Assembly (NCBI GenBank): GCA_021018995.1
Contig: CM037590.1
Coordinates: 99,945,097-100,009,096 of the forward strand
Length of the DNA stretch: 64,000 nucleotides
DNA from: Chloranthus sessilifolius
Taxonomy: Eukaryota; Streptophyta; Magnoliopsida; Chloranthales; Chloranthaceae
Direction of reading: 5' to 3'
Shown: positions 11,096-22,038 of the stretch, piece after piece
Numbering within the stretch: position 1 is the stretch's first letter
Layout: every line of letters starts with the position of its first letter
Translations under genes and position numbers: made by a program
The notes under the pieces: model-generated
What the model was told of the DNA's origin: nothing
What the model saw: only the letters and a program-made list of their open reading frames with translations
Databases searched by the model: none

Positions 11096-11289
11096 TGGCG
11101 CGACTATTAGTCGCGCCAGGTATAAATTTTACCTGGCACAACTATTAGTTGCGCCAGGCCAATTCTCTCAGACTTTAAGCCTGGCGCGCCAAGTTTAAAG
11201 GTGGCCCCCACCCCGCGAGCTAACTTCAAGACACTGTTCTGCACTATTTTACTATACATTTTCCTGGCACAACTATTAGTTGTGCCAGG
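11096..11289 (+). repeat. Three related perfect or near-perfect hairpins in the Tat LTR
   Basis: 11096-11118 is TGGCGCGACTA, one T, then the exact reverse complement. 11132-11158 is CCTGGCACAACTA, T, then its complement with one mismatch. 11263-11289 is the same arm with a perfect complement. Between the first and third hairpin the stem changes CG-CGACT to CA-CAACT on both arms, so pairing is preserved. Another palindrome, TGGCGCGCCA, lies near 11182-11191. Confidence 0.85.
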
Positions 11290-11411
11290 CATATGAACAG
11301 TAACTATGAGATTTTGCCCCAAATTTCATGTTTGGGGTTTGACTTGTTGACCACCTCGACCTTTGGGGTATGTTTTGATAGTTCTGTTGCACCCATTCCT
11401 CACCTATTTGC

Positions 11412-11416
11412 AACCC
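11412..11416 (+). repeat. Target-site duplication AACCC, left copy (Athila 1)
   Basis: AACCC directly precedes the LTR and is repeated at 24544-24548 directly after the 3' LTR. Five bases is the normal gypsy duplication. Confidence 0.9.
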
Positions 11417-13916
11417 TATTAAGACCTGAAAAGTACCACTTTTCACCCCTTAACTTAACCTTTGATTAGACCCTTAGCCACCTAATAAACTCGTCTTAAG
11501 TGTTTTGTTCAGGAAATAATCAGCAGTGAAATAAGGCCAAGAATCCTGTTATGGAGCTTGCGTTGGCACCAGATGCCCCTCAGCAAGAATGAACCTTGAA
11601 GCCTCGCGCAGATCAGCTGAGCTTCCCAAGGCTTTACAAGCAACCTCTCACGCAGATGAATGACTGAGGAGCTTCAGAAACTCAACTCTGTGCAGCACTC
11701 GTGAAGCTCAAGAGTAGAACACAGTGCTTAGTGTCGCGTAGTTCAAAGCAGACCTCTCTCAACCTCGCGAAGGTCGCTTAAGACAGCTGAGGAGAGAGAG
11801 CTTCAGAAGATTTCTCACACAGCTATCGCGTAATCGCTGCGAGGTACAATTCTCAGAAGAAGAACGCCTTGTGCAGTTTGCACGCCATTCAAGAAAAAAA
11901 GCATCCTGGCGAAGTCAAGGCCAAGCTCGCGAAGATTGAGTAAGACAAAGAACCTTGTGCAGTTCAGAACTCAAAAGAACCTCGTGAGGTAACTCGCAAA
12001 GTCCAAGTAAAGAGAAGAGCTCGCGCCGTTCTCGTGCCGCTGCCCAGTGAAGACTAATCTACCGTGCGACTACTTGAATTACAACCTCGCGATGCTTGAG
12101 ACTGTATTTTCTATTCAACCTCGCGAACTCCAACCTAGCGAGAGCTTAACTCTCTATCGCGCGACTGCCTGAAGAGCAAACCAAGGCAACCTCGCGACGG
12201 CTGAAGCTTCAGTGTCAAATCATCCTAGCGAAGAGCAATGAGCAACCACATGACAAGTTTGGGAAACTACAGCTATCTAGCGAGGCTCTGAACCTAAACT
12301 TCCATCTCTTCAGCAGAGGGCATTCTAGAAATTTCCAGTGATTAGGGCACGCATTCCCATACTTAAATCTCCGTGCACACACCCCGAGGCATCCAAGGAT
12401 CAGTAGAAGGCCACGTGGCATCATTAAAATTAGAGTTTCCTAACCCTAATGCGCCTCCACCCCACTGCTATATATACCCAGGGCTAGCTTAGGTTTAGGT
12501 ATCTGGGAACCTATCTCAGATCGCTTTTCTTTTCTCTTTCTTTTTAGCAGTAAGTAGTTTTTCTTTTTCTTTTTCTTTTCTTCTCTCCATAGTCCAACAA
12601 TTGCTGGCTATGACTTTGTATATGTATTTGAGTTAGATTAAAGGAAGTTTTGCAATAGGATTTATACTTTGTGGGATTGTTGTTCATATGTGAGATGCTC
12701 TATGCAAGGCTGTTACCTTGTGATCCCCCATTGCCTTGGCTGTATTTCAAAGCAATGGAGGACTGATTTTAAGGGCCATTCAGATCCAAGTAACCTGTGT
12801 GTCTGGGCTATCATGGTCTTCCAGCCTTAGCCCCACCACAGGATCTACTAGATCTGAAATCCCCATGGGAGCTTGAGCTGGTAGCCTGGTGAACATGGTG
12901 GTAGCAGCGATAATCTTGTTTTGCTTTGGGCTCCGTGTGGAGGATAACCTCTGGGATAGTTTGTGACCATTTAAGTGGACAGATTATAGCCTTAGGGTGA
13001 TTCTGATCCACCGATCCAAGATGGATCCTTCTTTTTTCACTTGAGCTTGTAGAAGCCTGGTGAGGGATTGTACAGAGGCAGTCTCCCCCATATTTGTATA
13101 GATCTGCCATCAGATGTCAGATCTGATCTAGTTATAGAGATTGTAGGCTGGTGATTGGACCATTGTAGCCTCTCTGAAGCAATGGATAGCTGGATCGAAG
13201 GTTGTACTCAATCGCTTGCTGGTTCTATGTGTCTGGGCTATCATGGTTTTCCAGCCTTAGCCCCACATATGGAACTTTAGAGGTTGAGGTTCCCTATGGA
13301 TTCCTGAGCTGGTAGCCTAGATGAAATAGTGCCCGCAATGATTTATTTGTTATGTTATGACCCATCCCTGGATAGTGGCTCCCCTATGGGATAGTCTGTG
13401 ACCATTCAAGTGGACAGGTTATAGCCCTAAGGGTGGAGTCATGGCAGTAGAGATGGGTTGGATTCTTTCTCCTCAGAGGTGATAATGTAGCCTCTGGACA
13501 GGATTTCTATAATATCAGATCTAAATCTGAGTTACAAAAACTTTTCTGACCTGGGCTCAATAACATATTTCTCACCCGTTTTATAATTATTTTCCACACT
13601 CCATCCATCCTCTTAATCCTTTCTGTAATTTAGTTATTAGAATACTTAGAATAAGTGACCTTAAACTCCCCTCCTTTTAGGACTACGGATCCGTGACATC
13701 TGGAGGGACTACTAGAGACGGCTCCCTTGGAGCCTTAGATCACCTTTCCCTGTGGGACAAACTCTTACTTATCAAAACTTGCTACAAAGGACCCTGTATC
13801 TTGCAGGTCTAGGATTTCCGAGTTGTGCTGATTCATCCCTTGTTTTATTATGTTTTTGATTTTTAAATAACTTTCACCACCAACCAATAAGCTAAGCACA
13901 CTAGAGATCGACAAAA
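11417..13916 (+). mobile_element. 5' LTR of Athila element 1
   Basis: 2500 bp. It starts TATTAAGACC (TG in the 3' copy) and ends AAAA where the 3' copy has AACA. In order it holds a 17-bp palindrome (11428-11444), a CG-word region (about 11600-12260, TCGCG words), a TATA box (12478), a pyrimidine-rich leader, and two related downstream modules (about 12798-13110 and 13228-13500). Each module carries the conserved hairpin with core TGTGACCATT. Confidence 0.9.
12478..12487 (+). promoter_or_regulatory. TATA box, Athila 1 5' LTR
   Basis: CTATATATAC sits between the CG-word region and a pyrimidine-rich leader. The same box is at 23090-23099 in the 3' LTR. Its place marks the likely U3/R border a few tens of bases downstream. 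Confidence 0.75.
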
Positions 13917-14246
13917 AGTTTTTGGCGCCGTTGCCGGGGAAAGATGATCTAATAGTAGACCCTTAGTTTTTGTATTCTTAGTATTCTTTATACATGTGAA
14001 TAATTGATACTGCTGATATAATTGTGAATCTTTCTTGCAGATCTGGACAGCAGCAGTGAAGGATAGTTGGAATGCAATTAGAGTTTTTGGCGCCGTTGCC
14101 GGGGAAAGATGATCTAATAGTAGACCCTTAGTTTTTGTATTCTTAGTATTCTTTATACATGTGAATAATTGATACTGCTGATATAATTATGAATCTTTCT
14201 TGCAGATCTGGACAACAGCAGTGAAGGATAGTTGGAATGCAATTGG
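13917..14246 (+). repeat. 165-bp tandem duplication carrying a second primer site
   Basis: 13917-14081 is repeated at 14082-14246 with about two mismatches. A second perfect copy of the primer site lies at 14088-14105. The 3' LTR does not include this sequence, so the duplication is not part of the LTR. Confidence 0.92.
13923..13940 (+). other. Primer binding site, tRNA-Asp type
   Basis: TGGCGCCGTTGCCGGGGA matches the complement of the 3' end of plant tRNA-Asp, the primer typical of Athila elements. It begins six bases after the LTR end. Confidence 0.9.
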
Positions 14247-14407
14247 AGCATAGCTACCTCTGTTTGCAAACTCTCTGACTCTAAAGCTCTGTCTATCTTT
14301 CTTTTTAACAATTTCTCCAGCAGTATCTAGGATAGTTTAAATGTATTCTTTGGATAGCTGTAAAATAGTTAGATAAATTTGTTTGTGTATAAGTATTCTT
14401 TTACAAT

Positions 14408-15971
14408 GTGCCTGCAAAAAGCTTTCCTTGCTGTGGGTGTGCTTGTATGCTAGGGAGGAGATCCCTCAGCCCTACTTTAGAGCCTCTAAACCCTGAGTTA
14501 GAAAGGGGAAGGAGACTTAGAAGAGACAGGCACACCACAGGAGAGCCCCCAGGAAAATCTACAACAGCAACTATGGGTGAAGAACACCCTAGAACCCTCA
14601 AGGAGTTGAATGCTCCGGATGACTACAACTCCCCTTATAGCATTTAATTCCCTGATGTTCAGGGGAATTATGAGATAAAAACTTCAATCATCCAGATGCT
14701 GCCAGCTTTCCATGGGCTTAGCAAAGAAGACCCTTACAAACATATTGACCAGTTCTTGGCCTTGTGTACCACTTTTAATATCACTGGTTTGGGACCTGAG
14801 GCTACTAGGCTCAGACTCTTTCCCTTCTCTCTGAAGGATAGGGCCAGTACCTGGTTGGCCACTCTTCCCAACAATAGCATTGCTTCATGGAAAGACCTGC
14901 AGACCAGATTCCTAACCAAGTTCTTCCCTGAGACCAAAACTAGCCAGTTGAGGAAAGAGATTCTTGCATTTTCTCAATCCCCAACTGAGGATTTTAACCA
15001 GTCCTAGGATAGGTTTAAAGAGATGCTCAAACAATGCCCCCACCACAAGATCCCTGAGTGGCAGCTTGTACAAAGCTTCTACAATGGGATTGATGAGAAA
15101 AACAGAGATATGGTCGATGCCTCTTGTGGTGGATCCTACATGCACAAGACTGCTGAGGAGGCATGGGAATTGTTTGAGGTGATTAGTGAGAATGGTTTTC
15201 AAAAGCCATCCCTGGCAAGAACTCATCAGGAATCTGAGTCAAAGGTGGGGCCTGCTGCTAGATCCAAAGGAAAAGTTTATGATGTGTCTGGGAACAATGA
15301 CCTACGGCTGCAGATGGCAAACCTCTCTATGAAGTTTGATAAATTATTGACTGTGATGCAACCCAGAAGGGCTGCTCATGTGCGGAGGGGTCGATATGCA
15401 GTCCCCACGGCTACAGTGGAGGAATGTCCATCTGCAGGCAATTTCTGAATTAATGTTGGAACATCTTCTGCTTTCGGTCTTATGGCCAAGAACAACTGGG
15501 CTACAATAAATGATATGGATACCAGCACCAAAATGTTGGTTACAAATGGAGAGACCACCCAAATCTGAGGTGGAAGCAAGATAACTACATGCAGCCCAAC
15601 AGATGTTGGCTTTACCACAAAGGCCACAGCAACAGTTCAATCAAGGGCATGCCCCAAGGTCTACCTTCCAGCACCACCAGCAGCCCCATCAGCAGCAAAA
15701 TCAGTTGATTCTACCTCCTTCTCAACCAAGAAATACTTCTTTCGAGGACCAAGTCTTGGCTTCATTGCAAAACTTGGGTTCCTTGGCTTAGACTGTGAAC
15801 TCTCATGGTCAGAGCATCAAGAAGATGGAGGAGCAGATGGGACAACTAGCGAACACCCTAGCCAAAAGAGAAGAGGGAAGGTTGCCTAGTCAACCAGTGG
15901 TTAATCCCAAGGGCCAATTTTTGATTGGTGAAGGATCCTTAGAACCTGAAGGGGATCTTTCATTGCATTGA
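14408..15971 (+). pseudogene. gag: Athila element 1 gag fused to the integrase tail
   Basis: Gag builds the particle. The start (MPAKSFPCCGCACMLGRRSL) aligns with element 2, supporting ATG 14408. The conserved core reads FHGLSKEDPYKHIDQFLA, then LRLFPFSLKDRASTWLATLP and LQTRFLTKFFPETKTSQLRK. Stops at 14645-14647 (CAA to TAA) and 15005-15007 (TGG to TAG) interrupt it, and a frameshift lies near 15450. The CCHC knuckle present in elements 2 and 4 is lost here (region 15370-15430). After LIGEGS near 15942 the text becomes EGDLSLH plus a stop, matching the last integrase residues of element 2 (QGDPSLN). The junction marks deletion of all of pol. Confidence 0.88.
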
Positions 15972-16774
15972 TGATAAGAACTGTGCATCGTTGTATAATA
16001 TGTACTTTACAGTTTGTAGGAATAGTTTGCAATCTTGTTGGAATTTGAGTTTAGTGCTTTAATGCCTACTTTGATACCAACTTCCCCTGTGTGATAATTT
16101 TAAGTGATTGAATGATGATTTGAATGCTTTGCGTGACGTGTGACTTTCTTGCCTTGAGAGTATAAGAATTGTGAATGCTTTATAATGACTAGGGGTGTCC
16201 CTGGAAGTAAGTCTGTGAGAGAATCCACCCCTTTGGTAAGGGTCAAACAGCGGACTGGGGGTGAGTGAATTCTGCCTCAATTAAGCCATCGCAGGGTTTT
16301 GAATAATGAGTTTGGTCCCATCTCGTGCAGTTCATAAGGAACTACTTTGTTGTGCTGTCATGAGTTTCAAAGAACTGGGTGGGCTGCATCGCGCAATTTC
16401 AAGGAACATCTAATCTCGCGACCCATTCATTCCCAACCAGCGGGCGGACCTTTCTAAAGCGCGCCGAGCTTCGCGATATTTAAATCCCACCCCGCGCTGC
16501 TTTTCCTTACTGCTTTCTCTTTCCTCTCTTACCAGCGAAACCCTAGCTCTCACTCCTCTCCACCTCTCTCCTTTAGCACCCTGACCCCAGATCATTGTTC
16601 ACTTCGAACTTCAGGATTTTTGTTCTTCAAGCTCACATTAATAGTTGCCCCCTGTTTAGAGCTCTTGAGATCCTTTGCGCGTTCCATTAAATAGAACCCT
16701 AACTTTTAGGGTTAGACTTAGCTCCTGGTATTTCCTTTCAAATTTGTAACTCCACACTCACCAAGGAAACTGGG
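15972..16774 (+). promoter_or_regulatory. Region before ORF3 with CG words and a leader
   Basis: About 800 bp between the pol remnant and ORF3. From about 16320 it contains TCGTG, ATCGCGCAAT, TCTCGCGACC, GCGCGCC and TTCGCGATATTTAAAT, the same TCGCG-type words as in the LTR. An AT-rich TATA-like TATTTAAAT lies at about 16477-16485. It is followed by a pyrimidine-rich leader with AAACCCTAGC, typical of plant gene leaders. The arrangement suggests an internal promoter for ORF3 (inference). Confidence 0.55.
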
Positions 16775-19700
16775 ATGGCTCCTAAAAGCACACCTGTGAA
16801 GAGAGCCAGGGACAAGGTCACTGTGGAGCCTACACCTAAACGGCTCCGCAAAAAGGGAAGGGGGTGGTACCGGAGCAGGCTGCACCCACATCGGATTATT
16901 CTACACCCTCTGAGCTCCTCCATTCCATTCCCTTAGAGCCTGAAGCCATTTTTGATATCTCTTTCTTTGAATCTGAGCCATTGTCAGCACCTGCCATCGA
17001 GTTCTTGCGTAAGACTGGTCTGTTCCCCTTGCTACAACTGATTCCTGCCCTAGCCTACCCTAGGTTAGTGCAACTCTTCTACCAGCACCTTAGGCTCAGA
17101 CTCGACACACAAGGGAAGCCAGGCCTCCTTGCACTAGTTGACAACTTTGAGATGCTACTTAGCCCGGAGTTGATCGCTGAAGTCTTGGGCATCCCTGCCA
17201 AATTTGATCCCAATTGCGGTTATGGTGCCCCTGTGAGTGCCCCCATTGACACAATTGCCCATGCCATTACCAGAGGCTTGAAGGCCACCGGGGAGTCCTT
17301 CAGAAGAAGAGATTTGGAGCCCAAACTACTGTTCATTGATCAAGTTTTGAGGAAGAACATCTATTGCTCCGACCATCAGCAAGAAAGGAGGACACCAATT
17401 GCTGATGCTCTGTATTCCTTCTCTCTGGGCCATGGATTCAATGCTGCCTGATTGATCTTCGAGGCCATGAAGGATACAATGGTGAAGCTAGGGCTGCAAA
17501 AGAAGAGCCACACTCTCCCCTATGGAAGACTCATCACCAGACTACTTCTGAGGGGAGGATACAAGATACCAGTGGGGGAGTTAGCTACTGACCTTACTCC
17601 CACCACATTTGCTAAAAGACAATGGGGGATCAGCAGAAGCTTAATGGATCCCCAGAAGAAGAAGAAGAAGACTGAAGCTCAGGAGGTCTCCGAGCAGAGA
17701 GAGGAAGCTGTTGTGGCAACGACCACCCCTGCCCCCAAAAAGAAGGAAACAACCCTTGCCCCAAAGAAGGTGGCGTGAGCTTTTGTCACCTCTGCTTTTG
17801 CAGCAATTCTTCCATCCACTACTCTGGCCTTTCCCCTCCCTTCTTCACCCATTCCATCTTTCACTTCTCCTCTTTCCTCTCCTTTCTCCCTTCCCCCTCC
17901 AACCATTATCCGAACCTGGGTAGAAAGTGTTGAACCCCTAGACACCACTCCACCTTCACCCACCCCACCACAATCAACATCCCTAGTCTCTTCCATAGCC
18001 CCTGATCCTCACCCTGATAGCCCTCCCTTGATATCCTACCTTAAAAAGAAAACCTCTCACACTACCCCTGCCCTTCCCACAGCCACACCCCTTAGTGACC
18101 AACCCTTAGACCCACCTCTCCAAGACCTGGACTTCAACTTAGCCCCCACCTCTGGGTATCAAGCCTTCATGACCAGTTTGCTTGATACCTTGCCCACCCA
18201 CGACATCCCTCTCCCTAAGTCTCCTCTCCCTTCACCACATCATTCACTCGACCCCCTTCCCCCTACCACTTTCCATCATGCCCCACTTCCCTTTCCAACC
18301 TATTCCTTCTTACCCTCCTACCCCCTCATCCAACCTCAGATTCCTTACTCATATCTTTTTCCTTATCCATGATCTCCAAACCCAACTAGCCAACACCACA
18401 GAGACCCAAGCCAAAATGCAAACTAACATAACCACCCTCCAATCCACCTTTCACACATTGACAAACCCACCAATCCCAACACAACCCCCTTCCACCTCTG
18501 CCTCCCCTGTTCCCACAGTCCCTACCCCCATTGACTCGCCTCCATCCTTCCCCCTCCCTGACCACTCCTTTCCCTCTCTCCCTATACTTCTGCCTCTAAT
18601 ACTCTCTCCCCCTCAATTCACCAATACTTCTACCCAGACAGACCCCATTCCATTTCCATCCACCTTTCCCACTCCACCCCCCTATTTGCACCCCTATTTG
18701 CACCCCCTCCCTTCCATTTCAACCCTTCACCATACCCTTCTTCCCTTCCCCTGAACCATCCACATCAGCTGCCCTTCCTTCATTTCATTTTCCACCCATA
18801 CCTTCAATTCCCCCTCTTCTTCCCCCCCCTCCTAAATTTATTGACCATTCCACCCAGACCACCCAAACCCTTTCTACAACCCCCACTTCCCCCCCAGGCT
18901 CCATCACCCTCTCTTCCTTCCACTTAATTTCTCCCAATCTTGCCCAGACACTCCTACTACACCCCTCCCTACTTCACCCTCCTCCATGCCGTGAGGGACA
19001 ATCCTTATATCAAGAGGGATGTTCTCAATGGCATGGCTCAACTCCGCCAAGCCATTGAATACCCCTTGCTGCAGAAGCATAGTGATCTAAAGCTTGCTCA
19101 CAAGGAGCAGCTGCGCGATATTTCAAAAGGATGGGAGGCCATTCTGGCGACATCAAATGTGAACAAGGTTGCAGCAACTTACTACAAAGTAACTGCTGAG
19201 ATGGAAAAGGCCAATGCTGAGAGGGTGAAAAAGCATAACCAGCTATTAGAGAAGAAATTGAACAATGCTCAGGAGATCACCCGTCTCAGTAAGGAGCTTG
19301 CGGATACCAATCTCTTATGGGCTAACAAGAAAATGGACATCTTAGAATAGAGAGTTGCTTTCATGCTGTCCCAACCTATCCAAGCCACCCCCATCGCCAC
19401 CGCTCCCCCTAAGGCCCCATCTTCTTCCCCACATCCAGGCCCATCTTCTTCCACAACCCCTACACCAACCCCTACACAGTCTGTTCCCCCAACTCCCCCA
19501 GCCCCCGCTCCGGTAGCTCCTCTTGTTCCTCCTCCAATGCCTGCTGCCGTTCCTTCTGCAGTACCCACAAAACCTGTTGCTCCTGCTGCGCCCCTTACTG
19601 TAGCTCCTCCTCCTACATCAGTACCCCCCTTATTTCCTCTCCTGCTATCAAAAGGAAATGCACCCCTTCCCAGAAAAAGCCCACTTCTAAGAGAGCCACT

Positions 19701-20471
19701 ACAGCCCAAAAAGGCAAATGGCTAGCCCCTCCATCCCCACCTCCAAAGGTCACCCGAACTTCTACTCAGGATGATCCCCATGGGCGCCTCCTCTCCAAAG
19801 AAGAATGCAGACAGGCTGCTGCTGCCCTAGGATTGGACCCTACTGAGCTCTTTCCATCTTATTCTGACTCTGAGGAGGCACCACCTACGGATCCCAGTGC
19901 CCAACCTACTGTGGCTGCCCCTTCAGATGCCCCTGCCGCCCAATCCTATCCTCAAAGACGAAAAGTTACTGCTAAGAAGACCACTCCCCCATCTCGCTCT
20001 TTGAAAATTGGCAAAGAACCATCTGCCCAGTCTGAGGAGGCACCACCACCGAGCAAGTCCGCGAAAGGAAAGAGCCCTACCGTGCCTATAGAGAAATTAC
20101 CAGCTCCATCTCCTGTGGCTCTCCCTACAGCAGAAAAAGGGAAAGGTCCTCTACTGTCTCGAATGCTAGCTCCAGCCAAATCTCCCGTTGCCCCTCCTGT
20201 GCCTCCACCAGCCCAATCATCTCCTATTCCACCTCGGCCTCAGCCTGGGCAAGCCTCCAAAGGTACGGGCGCCAAAGGGAAATCCCCCACCAAACCCCCT
20301 GAGCCACCCACTGTAAAATCTTCGGAGATCCCTCTTGAGCCAAAGAAGAGAAAAATGACGGTCCGGGCTCCTACCATACCCAAAACTCCAGAGCAGAGGA
20401 AGGCCGAGAGGGAACGTAAGAAGAAAGAAGAAGAGGCTATCCTTCAAGAACATGCAAGGAAGATGGGCTAG
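16775..20471 (+). pseudogene. Athila element 1 ORF3: basic, proline-rich, coiled-coil accessory protein
   Basis: ORF3 sits where Athila elements usually carry an envelope-like gene, but I see no membrane segment. It starts MAPKSTPVKRARDK (basic). After a frameshift in a G run near 16860 comes a folded domain of about 200 residues (AYPRLVQLFYQHLRLRLDTQGKPGLLALVDNFEMLLSPELIAEVLGIP). It resembles the 'putative plant transposon protein' family (Pfam Transposase_32, from memory). Then come a long Pro/Ser/Thr-rich region, a coiled-coil-like segment (18950-19350, RDNPYIKRDVLNGMAQLRQ...), another Pro-rich part and a Lys-rich tail (PKKRKMTVRAP). Stops lie at 17449 and 17776, with frameshifts around 18370-18940 and 19730-19830. 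Function unknown. Confidence 0.65.
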
Positions 20472-20688
20472 GATAAATTTTAATCCAAATTTTGATTAGA
20501 TTGCACCTAGGATTTCCTCTATTTCTTTTACATATGTTCTCTTGTATTTTGTACAGTTTTCATATCTCATAGACTTTCCCACTGTCTGTCCTGTCTTTCT
20601 TTGTTTGTGTGTTTTGTTTTCCTTTTCTGTTATGTTGCAATAAATCTGCTGCACATTGACCTTGAACCAGTGAGGACACTGCTCCTCA

Positions 20689-20705
20689 TAGGTTTGGGGG
20701 TATGG
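20689..20705 (+). other. Internal polypurine-like tract
   Basis: TAGGTTTGGGGGTATGG closely copies the terminal polypurine tract (TAGGTTTGGGGGTGTG at 22025-22040). It lies about 1.3 kb upstream. Element 3 has the same at 31886-31902. Confidence 0.7.
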
Positions 20706-22000
20706 CAGGCAGACCCTGCCAATGGAACAGTTAACATAAGTGCAACAGACTCATCTGAGCAATATGGAAATGGACCTTTGTTCACTTAAGAATCATGAAA
20801 TTAAGAAGTTTAAAATTTATGCAAACATTGAACATTATAGACTTCTAATATTCCACATTTCCATAATAATTTCACCAAGGAAATACACTTGTATCTGCAC
20901 TTAGTGAATCATTAGAGAGAGAAAAAGGTGAGGACATACTTAAAGTTCAAAGGATAACCATAACCAGTGAGAATTGGGCCTACAAATTTTTTTTTTTTGA
21001 GGAGTAACTAAGGCATTTCTTCTAGTTCTAAGGACTGGCTGAGTCACTGTGCTCACTAGAAGTTAGGTAACTCCAAGTTGAAACAACTGACAGTACTCCA
21101 AGAAGAAAAATCCAGTAAAAAGAAACAAAAAAATAATAATGAAGAGGAATAAGAGAGAAGCCAAGAGGAACCTTCATTGGAAAATCAAAATCAAGAAGAG
21201 AAACTGATCACTTCAAGTTTGAAAATCTCAAAGAAGATGAAGGGAGCTGAATTCAAGAAGGTGAGGTCATGAACCACGTCTTGCACCCACTGAGTTCTCA
21301 ATTTTTGAACCCCTTTTCAAACCTTCCATTCTTTTTAACCATACTCCATAAGCCACATTTCAACCCAGTTAAAAGCCCTTGTGATCCAAAGATTGAGTGA
21401 GCTGTCATGTGAAGATAAGGAATTATCCAATCTATGGTGAGAAACTGACAATGATGCCAGCACTTAAGAACTCTGCCTATGCTCATGCTTACAAACCCAG
21501 TTGAGGGATGCAACTGCTCTTGAGCCTGTGAGAAACTGAACCCCTCAACAAACCTTGATGAGAGTATGCCCTGTAAAGCTTTCTTTTGGGTCTGAACTTG
21601 AATGTATTATGTGTGACCTTAACCTAATTTTCTGACATAAGGATAAGCTTAGTGCTGACATGCACTTGTGTAATTTTCTGTGATCACAAATTATTTAGAA
21701 ATGCTATGCAAACATGAGAATTATGCGGTCTAAGTTCCTGTGCAACCAATGAATTAAACTTCTTTTATGCTGATTCATGAGTATACTAAATCTGATTCCT
21801 TAACTGCTCATTGGAAGACAGTGCACTTTAGTTAACTATTTCATTGGAGAAGTTTGTGGGTGTCTTCACTGAAAACCCTCAGGAGACTTCACTCCTCCAC
21901 TAGGGATCACCTAGGGGTTTAAAAGGCTTGGTACATATGCTAAATGTATCCGTGCTCCCTACGAAACTAGCATTTAATTTTTAGATTAGATTTAATGTAG

Positions 22001-22022
22001 CTTTGCTAAGGGACTAGCAAAG
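22001..22022 (+). repeat. Hairpin just before the polypurine tract
   Basis: Arms CTTTGCTA and TAGCAAAG are exact complements around AGGGAC. Element 2 has the same at 53222-53243, and element 3 a shorter stem at 33509-33530. Confidence 0.75.
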
Positions 22023-22025
22023 ATT

Positions 22026-22038
22026 AGGTTTGGGGGTG
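22026..22038 (+). other. Polypurine tract, Athila 1
   Basis: AGGTTTGGGGGTG immediately precedes the TG of the 3' LTR. It is the expected plus-strand primer. Confidence 0.88.

Larger units (their letters stand above)
10727..11416 (+). mobile_element. Tat LTR, left part
   Basis: The LTR begins TATAGACACCC (TG decayed to TA) just after the polypurine tract and runs to the Athila 1 insertion point. It resumes at 24549, giving about 1650 bp in all. The start could be off by a few bases. This part includes short direct repeats (10811-10858) and three hairpins (11096-11289). Confidence 0.75.
20472..22025 (+). other. Conserved non-coding tail of Athila 1
   Basis: About 1.55 kb with no gene. Blocks are shared with elements 2 and 3: a GTGAGGACACTGCTCCTCAT block at about 20670 followed by a polypurine-like tract, a CTCACTAGAAGTTAGG block near 21052, an AAGCCACATT block near 21350, and a CTGAAAACCCTCAGGAGAC block near 21868. 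Conservation without an ORF suggests RNA-level roles such as packaging or 3' processing (inference). Confidence 0.7.

Noticed and set aside
17679-20453. Gly-rich minus-strand frames opposite ORF3
   Set aside because: Shadows of Pro/Ala-rich coding sequence; Gly runs are the complement of Pro codons.
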